NCBI RefSeq assembly: GCF_001751365.1
Contig: NZ_LJGT01000036.1
Span: forward strand, 124,001-188,000
Direction of reading: 5' to 3'
DNA: 64,000 nucleotides
Source of the DNA: Streptomyces abyssalis
Lineage (GTDB): Bacteria; Actinomycetota; Actinomycetes; Streptomycetales; Streptomycetaceae
In this document: positions 1 through 6,796 of the stretch, piece after piece
Numbering within the stretch: position 1 is the first letter of the stretch
Layout: each line of letters opens with the position of its first letter
Translations under genes and position numbers: made by a program
The notes under the pieces: model-generated
Told to the model about the DNA's origin: nothing
Database searches by the model: none
Seen by the model: the letters and a program-made list of their open reading frames with translations, nothing else

Positions 1-1013
1 CTGATCTGCCCCAGCAGCCGGCGGCCGCGAAGGGTCATCTCCAGTTCGAAGCGGGTACGCGGATCGCGCAGCGCCGAACCGAAGAGCTTCTCTATCTGAC
101 GCAGCCTGTACCGCACCGTCTGCGGGTGCACCTGCAACGTCTTCGCCGCCTCAGGTGCTCCCCCGCTCTCCAGCCACGCCAGCAGCGTGACTTCGAGGCG
201 CTCACTCTGCCGCGGGGTGAGCTCGGCGAGGGGGCCGAGCCAGCGGGAGGAGAGCGCGCAGGCGAGCGATTCGTCCTGCAGCAGCAGAAGCATGGACAGA
301 TGGTCGTCGACGAAGAGGACCTTTCCGTCCGGGTTGTTTCCGATGTTCCCATTCATGCCGGCGCCACCCGGTGCCCCGGGTGGCGGTGTCAGCTCAAGCA
401 GCCGCCGGGCCCAGCGCACCGTTGACCCCGCGTCGCTCAGCGGGACGGTGTGCCCGACCGCAGCGGTACGACCGCGCAGCACGTTCTCCAGTGCTTCGCG
501 GTCGTCCTCGGGGTCGGGTATCAGCAGGCACAGCTCACTCTCGACGGGGCTCACCAGGGCGTTGCCGAGCGCCGCGGCGAGCTGGGGCACCTCGCTGGGT
601 GAGGCGAGGGCTACAGCACGCACGGTCTCGGGCAGCGGCCACCTTGCTGACCTGGCCAGTTCCGTCAGTCGTGATTCCGGGAATTCCTCCTCTCCCATGA
701 GTGCCGTGAACAGCTGTCGTCGCGCCCGGTCGATGGGAACCGCTGCTGTGACGTTGTCGGCCTGGGTTGCGGTTCCCGTGTCCGTGTTGTCCTTTGTCTC
801 CGGGGAGTGATGTCCCAATGCGGCCAGCAATGCCTGTTCCACGGCCCATTGAGCATCCTCGCGGTCAATTTCCCGCAGAAAAGCGGACATTGCCGGTATG
901 CTGCGCTGTAGAGCTTCCACCACCTGGTCTGCGACGGCGGGCAGCTCCTTTCTCTGAACGCGCGCCCACTCGCCACGCGGGCGAGACCGGATGCGGTTGA
1001 GAACGTCGCTCAT
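1..1013 (-). CDS. PucR/CdaR-type transcriptional regulator, C-terminal end cut by window edge
   Basis: Reading the reverse strand from an ATG at 1013 gives an open frame of about 337 codons that runs off position 1 without a stop. The visible end carries a PucR-type helix-turn-helix: Glu-Ala-Ala-Lys-Thr-Leu, then HPQTVRYRLRQIEKLFG, then a DPRTRFELEM segment. The rest resembles the effector-sensing part of PucR/CdaR-like regulators, which control amino-acid, purine or sugar-acid use in different bacteria. No ligand can be deduced. It diverges from the redox genes at 1394 and could regulate them, but that is inference from position only. Only a few codons are likely to be missing, because the HTH is normally at the C-terminal end. 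Confidence 0.85.
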   Translation of the reverse strand, partial: MSDVLNRIRSRPRGEWARVQRKELPAVADQVVEALQRSIPAMSAFLREIDREDAQWAVEQALLAALGHHSPETKDNTDTGTATQADNVTAAVPIDRARRQLFTALMGEEEFPESRLTELARSARWPLPETVRAVALASPSEVPQLAAALGNALVSPVESELCLLIPDPEDDREALENVLRGRTAAVGHTVPLSDAGSTVRWARRLLELTPPPGAPGGAGMNGNIGNNPDGKVLFVDDHLSMLLLLQDESLACALSSRWLGPLAELTPRQSERLEVTLLAWLESGGAPEAAKTLQVHPQTVRYRLRQIEKLFGSALRDPRTRFELEMTLRGRRLLGQI

Positions 1014-1393
1014 CTCTACCTCGTTCCTGCCGGGTTGGGCCTGCCCGAGCACGGGAGGACAAGCCCGCGGAGGTTGCCTCCGGTAACCGGTATCCCGCCC
1101 CGGCCCCGGAGTTGAGGGTCCCCCTGCTTCCCCTGAAGGGGCATCATCGACACCGCGGGGTGCGGCGGCGATCCCACTGCCAGAATTTGTCACAGAGCGA
1201 TAAAACCTGTGAAGGTCCCGGGGAGTTCCGAGATGCTTCTGCATCCCGACCACCGCATTTTGGTCGCGCAAAGTAGAGAGCTACACACCAGAACGTCACG
1301 GGTCATTCCCGATTCAACTGCTTTGCGGTATACGGCAGATGCGGGACCGAGGGTCAGGTCGGACTTCGGCGACAGTGCGATCGGAAGATCCGG
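1014..1393. other. Divergent intergenic region
   Basis: These 380 bases separate the PucR-type gene (reverse) from the cytochrome-like gene (forward). It must hold promoters for both. I see no credible coding frame, tRNA or strong palindrome. It is less GC-rich around 1200-1330, where promoters are most likely. Confidence 0.5.
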
Positions 1394-2197
1394 ATGCCCC
1401 CAGAACAGATCCGTGTCCCGCCGGCGAAGCGCCGTCCTACGGCGCCCGCGGCGCCCCGGCGAGGTGGCGTCACCCCTCGCCAGGGCCGTCAGCGCTCGGC
1501 TCCGCGCCCGGATCCCGGCCCCAGACTCGACGTCGAGAGCCCCGGGCGCGGCACGGCGGCACGCTTCGTTCCCCGGTACACGGCATTCGTGATCGCTTCT
1601 GCCCTGGCCATCGTCTTCGCGATCAGCAACCAGTCGCTGGACAGGCTGTGGGCGTTCATCGAGTTCGGCTCCGGGGTCTTCTCCCTGCTCCTGCTCAGCT
1701 TCTCGGTTCTGTGGGGCGTGGCTGCCGCGGACCGGCTGCTGCTGGACCCGAACCACCGGCTCATCGCCCAGGCCATCCACCGGGGCTCCGCCGTCGGCGG
1801 TATAGGTTTCCTCGGTCTGCACATCTGGTCGAAGGTCGCTCTCGGCTCCACGACCTGGCAGGCGACGGCGATACCGGGGCTCGATCCCGCCCAGCCGATC
1901 CTGATCGGACTGGGCACTGTCGCGGGTTATCTCTTCGTGGCGGTGACGGTGACAGGCGCCGTGCGGGGCGCCTTCGCACGCAAGGGACAGTCACGCATGT
2001 GGCGTGCCCTGCACATGACCGCCTACCTGGCCTGGGGCGCTTCCCTGGTCCACGGGCTGCGCGCCGGCCGCGCCGTGCAGGACTGGATCGACTGGGGATA
2101 CGCCATAGCCCTGACCGGCGTGACCGTCGTCCTGATGATGCGCCTGGCTCCCGGGCGGAACGCGTCACCGGTCGACAAGCGCAAGAAGGAGCAATAG
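1394..2197 (+). CDS. Ferric-reductase-like transmembrane cytochrome b
   Basis: 267 residues. After a basic, Pro/Arg-rich cytoplasmic stretch of about 60 residues there are roughly six membrane segments (about 62-79, 88-111, 132-148, 168-190, 206-222, 234-250). Four histidines, at 129, 143, 207 and 220, give an H-x13-H pair and an H-x12-H pair on membrane helices. That is the bis-heme arrangement of ferric reductase/NADPH-oxidase membrane domains. The protein lacks its own flavin domain, but the next gene, overlapping its stop by one base, encodes a flavin/Fe-S protein. The pair probably passes electrons from NAD(P)H through the membrane. The start is chosen for a GGAAG upstream and may be further downstream, since the N-terminal tail is low-complexity. 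Confidence 0.7.
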   Translation: MPPEQIRVPPAKRRPTAPAAPRRGGVTPRQGRQRSAPRPDPGPRLDVESPGRGTAARFVPRYTAFVIASALAIVFAISNQSLDRLWAFIEFGSGVFSLLLLSFSVLWGVAAADRLLLDPNHRLIAQAIHRGSAVGGIGFLGLHIWSKVALGSTTWQATAIPGLDPAQPILIGLGTVAGYLFVAVTVTGAVRGAFARKGQSRMWRALHMTAYLAWGASLVHGLRAGRAVQDWIDWGYAIALTGVTVVLMMRLAPGRNASPVDKRKKEQ

Positions 2198-3765
2198 TGA
2201 CATCTCTCGTGCCCTCCCCCGTCTCCGCGTCCAACGCGGACTCGGTGCCCTCCCTCGCCTCGTTCGGGCCGCCCCGGTTGCTCGCGGGCCTGGGCACCGG
2301 CGCGGGATGGACCAGGCGCCTGGACCGCGTCGGCCACCTGACGGTGCACGGAACGATGCCCGAACTGCGGCTCGAAGAACTGGTCGATCTCGCCGAGAAC
2401 ATCGATCTCCGCGGCCGGGGCGGTGCGGGCTTCCCCTTCGCCCGCAAGCTCAAGGCCGTCATCGAATCAGCCCACCGGCGCCAGCAAGCGCGTGCTGCCG
2501 TCGTGGTCAACGGCACCGAGGGCGAACCGAGCTGCCTCAAGGACACCGCGCTGCTCCTGTTCAGTCCGCATCTGGTGCTCGACGGAGCGATGCTCTGCGC
2601 CCGCGCGCTGAACTCGGACGAGGTCAACGTCGCCGTGGCACGCCCCGATGTGGAGCGATCCGTGCGGGACGCCGTCGCCGAGCGGGGTCCCGGCGGCCCG
2701 CGCATCCGCGTCGTCCGCATGCCGGAACGCTTCGTCACCGGTGAGTCCAGCGCGATCGTCAGCGGTCTCAACCAGTTGCCGGTGCTGCCCTCGGGCGACG
2801 GCATCCGGGCCAGCGACGCCGGAGTCGACGGCCTTCCCACGCTGCTGTCCAACACCGAGACCTTCGCCCAGTTCGCCGTCGCGGCACGTCTGGGCGCGCT
2901 GGACTTCCGCAACGTGGGACTGCCCACCGAACCGGGCACGGTGCTGCTGACCGTGGGCGGCGACAAGGTCGTGGAGACGCCGACCGGTGCCCCGCTGCCG
3001 TACATCCTGGGGCTGTGCGGCCTCGACCCGGGCCAGGGTGTGCTGATCGGCGGCTACCACGGGCGCTTTCTGGAGCGGGACTCCTGCTGGCAGGCACGGA
3101 TCTCCCGCGACTCGCTGGACGCGCTGGGCTCGACTCTCGGGGCCGGCGCGGTGCTTCCGCTGCCCGAGGGCACCTGCCCCGTCGGTGAGGCCGAACTGGT
3201 CGCCCGCTGGCTGGCGGACGAGTCGGCCGGGCAGTGCGGCCCGTGCTACCTGGGGCTCCCGGCGCTCGCCGACACCGTGTCCTGGGTGGCCGACGGCGGC
3301 GGGCAGGAGGCCATGAACGCGGTGCGGGCGAGGACCAGGGGCGTCAAGGGACGCGGGGCGTGCAGCCACCCCGACGGCACCACACGCTTCGTGGAGTCGG
3401 CGCTGGAGGTCTTCGCCGAGGACTTCGAGGAGCACGCCTTCGGCCGCGGATGCGGCAGGCCGGTACTCGGCTGCCTTGCGGTGCCCGACGCGGTGCAGCT
3501 CTCGGCCGGCTACCGGCCTCCCGAGCGCACCGAACGCCCCCGGCGCGTCCCGCAGATCGAGCAGAAGCAGAAGCGGCTGGTCGTCGACTGGACGCTGTGC
3601 CAGGGACACGGGCTGTGCGCCGGAGTCGTCCCGGACATGATCGAGCTGGACATCGACGGCTACCCGGCGGGCGCATCGGCGACGATCCACCCGCACATGC
3701 ACAAGCAGGCACAGCGCGCAGTGCGCCGCTGTCCGGCACTGGCGCTGCGCATCGTGGAGCGGTAG
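2197..3765 (+). CDS. NuoF-like NADH-binding flavoprotein fused to a C-terminal ferredoxin
   Basis: 522 residues from a GTG that overlaps the previous stop (TAGTG), with AAGGAG 5 bases upstream. Residues 73-80 (GRGGAGFP) and 105-116 (NGTEGEPSCLKD) are the FMN/NADH-binding signatures of the complex I 51-kDa subunit family. Cys347, 350, 389, 419 and 426 lie where that family binds an N-terminal-type Fe-S cluster. Residues about 460-522 form a small ferredoxin with Cys468-x5-Cys474 and Cys512, the three-Cys pattern typical of [3Fe-4S] ferredoxins. It probably oxidises NADH and hands electrons, via its own ferredoxin domain, to the membrane cytochrome encoded just before. The electron acceptor is unknown. 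Confidence 0.8.
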   Translation: MTSLVPSPVSASNADSVPSLASFGPPRLLAGLGTGAGWTRRLDRVGHLTVHGTMPELRLEELVDLAENIDLRGRGGAGFPFARKLKAVIESAHRRQQARAAVVVNGTEGEPSCLKDTALLLFSPHLVLDGAMLCARALNSDEVNVAVARPDVERSVRDAVAERGPGGPRIRVVRMPERFVTGESSAIVSGLNQLPVLPSGDGIRASDAGVDGLPTLLSNTETFAQFAVAARLGALDFRNVGLPTEPGTVLLTVGGDKVVETPTGAPLPYILGLCGLDPGQGVLIGGYHGRFLERDSCWQARISRDSLDALGSTLGAGAVLPLPEGTCPVGEAELVARWLADESAGQCGPCYLGLPALADTVSWVADGGGQEAMNAVRARTRGVKGRGACSHPDGTTRFVESALEVFAEDFEEHAFGRGCGRPVLGCLAVPDAVQLSAGYRPPERTERPRRVPQIEQKQKRLVVDWTLCQGHGLCAGVVPDMIELDIDGYPAGASATIHPHMHKQAQRAVRRCPALALRIVER

Positions 3766-3967
3766 GGAGCGGGTGCAGCCGCGGGCGCGGCGGATTCACG
3801 GCGACGGCCTCAACGGGCAGCAGCCCGGGGGAACTTGGCCTGCAGCACATTTGTCCCGGTCGCGGTAGGCCGCGGTTTGGCACGATCGGACAACTTTCCG
3901 CCGCCCGGAAACCTCCTGCACCACACTCACGTCCCAGCTACACATTTCCAGTACCGAAGGAGCGGTC

Positions 3968-4864
3968 ATGAGGAAGCAGCGTCGCGTGGCACTGGTGGGG
4001 ACCGCGCTCGTCGTCGCGATGTTCGCTACGGGATGCGGTTCCAACGGCGATGACTACTCCGGTCAGAAGCTCAAGCCGGCCGGGCAGGCGGCGGACAACG
4101 ACGACACCGGCTCCAGCGGCACCAGCAGGGCCAATGCCCCTGCGAAGTCCCTGCAGGTCAAGCCCTCGGCCAAGCTCGGCGACGTCGTCACCGACTCCAA
4201 GGGCTGGACGCTGTACCGGTCCGACGACGACACCGCTTCGCCCTCCCAGTCCAACTGCAACGGCAACTGCGAAGACACATGGACGGCGGTGCCCGCGAAG
4301 GACGCCAAGGCGACGGCAGGAATCGCCGAGGACCAGGTCGGCAAGGTCAAGCGCGCCGACGGCAGCTATCAGCTCACCCTCGGCGGCTGGCCCGCGTACC
4401 GCTACGCCAAGGACAAGAAGCCCGGCGACACCGAGGGCCACGGCGCCGGCGGCACATGGAACGCCCTCGCCCCCGACGGCGGCAAGGCGAGCGCCCGCAA
4501 CGTCAAGCAGCTGAAGGCCGTCAAGAACCCGGAGCTCGGCGAGATCCTCGCCGACGCGGAGGGCCGCACCCTCTACCGGTTCGACAAGGACTCGGCGTGG
4601 CCGATGAAGTCCAACTGCAAGGGCGACTGCCTGAAGATGTGGGTGCCCGCGAAGCCCGTGGACAAGACCAAGGTCAGCGGCGTCAACCCCAAGCTCCTCA
4701 CCACCTACGAGCGCGCGGACGGCACGAAGCAGCTGACCATCGACTGCTGGCCGCTGTACTGGTACAAGGGCGACAAGAAGGCCGGTGACATCAACGGCCA
4801 GGGCAAGATGGGTCTTTGGCACGCCGCCACCGAGGACGGCAAGAGGGCAGGCGCCTCCCGCTGA
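3968..4864 (+). CDS. Secreted lipoprotein with two Lipoprotein_15-type repeats
   Basis: 298 residues preceded by GAAGGAG. A basic start, hydrophobic stretch and lipobox ending F-A-T-G-Cys23 mark a lipoprotein anchored outside the membrane. Two repeats follow (about 69-160 and 186-290). Each has a G-(W/R)-TLYR motif, a short acidic segment, an SNC-x3-C motif followed by W, and a GGWPAY or DCWPLY motif. This is the Lipoprotein_15 ('secreted repeat') family of actinobacteria, whose biochemical role is not established. It lies 202 bases behind the flavoprotein gene on the same strand, with room for its own promoter. Paired cysteines in each repeat would fit a redox or metal role, which is inference. 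Confidence 0.8.
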   Translation: MRKQRRVALVGTALVVAMFATGCGSNGDDYSGQKLKPAGQAADNDDTGSSGTSRANAPAKSLQVKPSAKLGDVVTDSKGWTLYRSDDDTASPSQSNCNGNCEDTWTAVPAKDAKATAGIAEDQVGKVKRADGSYQLTLGGWPAYRYAKDKKPGDTEGHGAGGTWNALAPDGGKASARNVKQLKAVKNPELGEILADAEGRTLYRFDKDSAWPMKSNCKGDCLKMWVPAKPVDKTKVSGVNPKLLTTYERADGTKQLTIDCWPLYWYKGDKKAGDINGQGKMGLWHAATEDGKRAGASR

Positions 4865-4913
4865 TCCCCGGCACCCGACGGCACACGGCACACGGCACAC
4901 GAGAAGTTCCTGA

Positions 4914-4967
4914 AGGGCCCGCACCCTCGCACCGTCCCCCACGGGGGGCGTCGAGGAGGCGGGCCCT
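4914..4967. terminator. Bidirectional hairpin between convergent genes
   Basis: A 9-bp outer stem (AGGGCCCGC with GCGGGCCCT) encloses a second CTCG/CGAG stem and a C-rich/G-rich inner helix. It lies between the convergent lipoprotein and M20 genes and has no T run, as is common in Streptomyces. Confidence 0.6.
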
Positions 4968-4974
4968 GAGGAGT

Positions 4975-6312
4975 TCAGAGGGCCGGTACGCCCGGCCCCG
5001 CACCGCCCGGCCCCGCGCCGCCGGGCTCCGCACCGCCGAGGCAGGTCAGGGCCGCCGTCGTCATCGCGGTGACCGCCGTGGGCAGACCGGTGCGCACGTC
5101 GGGAGCGAAGCGGGGTGAGTGATTGCCCGGCGGGGGCCCGGGCGGCGGCTGCCCCGAACCGTTGCCGGACGCGCGTGACCACTCCCGCGCCCCGGTCGCC
5201 CCCACCATCCAGTAGACGGCGGCAATGCCAGTCGCTCCGTGGAGTCCCGCTCCGGCGTCGCCGTACAGGGCGAAGTCCTCGGTGGCCGCCGAAGGGAGCC
5301 AGCCGCAGACGCGCTCCGGTCCGTACAGCCTGCGGTGCGCCTCCCGCACAGCCGCGCCGGTCTCCGGGTCGGACACGGTGACCGGCGAGCGGGAGACGAT
5401 CCTGATCTCCGGTTCGCGCGGGCAGCCGGCGGCTGCGCACTCGGCGGACACCGTCCGCTCCACGGCCGCGGTGAGCCGTTCCAGCGACGCCTGCGTCTGG
5501 GCGCGCACCGTGATCCCCAGCTCGGCCCGCTCCGCGATCACGTTGCTGCCCGAACCGGCGTGCAGCGACCCGGCGTTCACGACGGCCTGCTCCGCCGGGG
5601 CGGTCTCCCGCGCGGCCAGGCCCTGCAGGCGCATGACGACGGCGGCGGCCGTCACCAGGGGGTCGACGGCCAGGTGCGGGGCACCGGCGTGCCCGCCGCG
5701 TCCGTGGACGACCACCTCCATCCCGGCGCTGCCCGCCAGCACGGGGACGGACTCCCCGGCGTGGGCGACCATCCCGGCCGGGAGCGGCGCGGTGTGCTGC
5801 GCCAGTGCGGCCGCGGGGACACCGAAGCGTTCGTAAAGGCCGTCCCGCAGCATCGCGCGGGCTCCTTCGAGGGTCTCCTCCGCGGGCTGCCCGACCACCA
5901 CCACGGTGCCGCGCCAGCCGCCGGCGGCCCGCGCCAGGAGGGAGGCGGCACCGGCCAGTGCCGCGAGGTGCATGTCGTGGCCGCAGGCGTGCATCGCCGG
6001 GCCCTCGGAGGCGTAGGCGAGTCCGGTGCGCTCCCGCACCGGCAGGGCGTCCAGTTCGGCCCGCAGCATCACGCGGGGGCCGTCGCCGTTGCGCAGCACC
6101 CCGACGACACCGTGGCCGCCGACGCCACGTGCGACGTCGTACCCCTCGCCTTCCAGCCAGCCGGCGAAGCGGGCCGCTGTGCGGCTCTCGCTCCCGGACA
6201 GCTCCGGGTTCCGGTGCAGATCGAGGTAGAAGGCGACGAGCGGCCGCAACAGCTCCTTCAGGGCGGCCAGTACGGGCACGTCGTCGCCGGTGAAGGCCGC
6301 GGGTCTGCTCAC
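4975..6312 (-). CDS. M20-family amidohydrolase/metallopeptidase next to the RiPP precursor
   Basis: About 445 residues from a GTG at 6312. An upstream start at 6354 is possible but would lie inside the regulatory repeat. M20 zinc-site motifs are intact: HACGHDMH, the catalytic pair in GQPAEE, ATEDFA and a final NHSPRF histidine. The fold matches the aminoacylase/hippurate-hydrolase branch, which splits amide bonds of small acylated amino acids or peptides. The N-terminus DLHRNPELSG is typical. It is divergent from the precursor gene, and the shared region carries SARP-type heptamers facing both ways. It may therefore belong to the cluster, for trimming, side-product clearance or self-protection, but none of these is shown. 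The C-terminal tail is Gly/Pro-rich. Confidence 0.8.
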   Translation of the reverse strand: MSRPAAFTGDDVPVLAALKELLRPLVAFYLDLHRNPELSGSESRTAARFAGWLEGEGYDVARGVGGHGVVGVLRNGDGPRVMLRAELDALPVRERTGLAYASEGPAMHACGHDMHLAALAGAASLLARAAGGWRGTVVVVGQPAEETLEGARAMLRDGLYERFGVPAAALAQHTAPLPAGMVAHAGESVPVLAGSAGMEVVVHGRGGHAGAPHLAVDPLVTAAAVVMRLQGLAARETAPAEQAVVNAGSLHAGSGSNVIAERAELGITVRAQTQASLERLTAAVERTVSAECAAAGCPREPEIRIVSRSPVTVSDPETGAAVREAHRRLYGPERVCGWLPSAATEDFALYGDAGAGLHGATGIAAVYWMVGATGAREWSRASGNGSGQPPPGPPPGNHSPRFAPDVRTGLPTAVTAMTTAALTCLGGAEPGGAGPGGAGPGVPAL

Positions 6313-6346
6313 GGGAGCAACCCTGCAGCACTGCCGTGCGGCGGGC

Positions 6347-6398
6347 GCTGACACTCCGCTGACATCCGGTGTCAGCGGAGTGTCAGCGGCCTGTCACC
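6347..6398. promoter_or_regulatory. Probable bidirectional SARP operator: five heptamers at 11-bp spacing
   Basis: Forward strand: TGTCAGC (6370-6376), TGTCAGC (6381-6387) and TGTCACC (6392-6398), each separated by 4 bases. Reverse strand: the same TGTCAGC-GGAG-TGTCAGC at 6364-6347, so an 18-bp perfect inverted repeat with a 5-base centre is formed. Direct heptamers with 4-bp spacers are the known binding pattern of SARP regulators. The forward array points to the precursor (ATG 6488), the reverse pair to the M20 gene. A clear -10 box is not obvious; TATGCC at 6413-6418 is the best nearby candidate. Confidence 0.75.
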
Positions 6399-6487
6399 AC
6401 GACGGCGCCCGGTATGCCAGCGGCGTGGTCTGCAATGGCAGCACCGATGCCACCGGCAGTGCCCGTGGCCGACCACAAGGAGCCCCC

Positions 6488-6664
6488 ATGGCTGACAAGT
6501 CCTCCCTCGACTCGCTCGCGGACGAGATCCTGGAGCTGGAGTCGGAGACCTTCGAGATCTCGGACTACTCGGACGCGAGTGAGGTCGTCCTCGCCGGTTC
6601 GACGAGCTGCTCGTCCACCTCGACGTGCTCCTCGACCACCAGCACCACCTCCTGCAGCGCCTGA
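6488..6664 (+). CDS. RiPP precursor peptide (thiopeptide/linear azole type) with Ser/Thr/Cys-only core
   Basis: 58 residues with AAGGAG 5 bases before the ATG. Residues 1-37 are an acidic leader (EILELESETFEISDYSD region) that ends V-V-L-A-Gly37. Such acidic, Leu/Phe-containing leaders are bound by RRE domains. Residues 38-58 contain only Ser (9), Thr (8), Cys (at 41, 47 and 56) and a final Ala. The core probably begins at Ser38 or at Ser40-Cys41; the latter matches the usual Ser-Cys start of thiopeptide cores. Up to three thiazoles, several oxazoles and many Dha/Dhb residues are possible. It resembles the 'thiazolylpeptide-type bacteriocin precursor' family. The gene is single-copy here and is controlled by the heptamer array at 6347-6398. 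Cleavage point and ring pattern are inference. Confidence 0.9.
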   Translation: MADKSSLDSLADEILELESETFEISDYSDASEVVLAGSTSCSSTSTCSSTTSTTSCSA

Positions 6665-6695
6665 CCAACGGCCGCGCGGACACGGTGAATCCGTG

Positions 6696-6728
6696 AACGG
6701 CTCTCTCCCGCCCGGAGAGAGCCGTTTT
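6696..6728. terminator. Rho-independent terminator after the precursor gene
   Basis: A 13-bp perfect stem (AACGGCTCTCTCC with its complement at 6714-6726), loop CGCCC and a TTTT end. It sits 31 bases after the precursor stop and also faces the converging cyclodehydratase gene, so it can isolate both transcripts. Confidence 0.9.
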
Positions 6729-6796
6729 CGATGTACGGGCCAATCGGCCCCCGCAAGGCCCTCAGAGAGCCTCCTGAGCCTCTTCCTGCCCCCACG

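Noticed and set aside
3938..6331. Long reverse-strand open frame of nearly 800 codons over the lipoprotein and M20 genes
   Set aside because: It is the out-of-frame shadow of high-GC coding sequence: Arg/Gly-rich, no domain, and covers two better supported genes.
6347..6387. 18-bp inverted repeat as a transcription terminator
   Set aside because: It lies between two divergent genes, has no T run, and its internal 11-bp periodic heptamers fit an operator much better.
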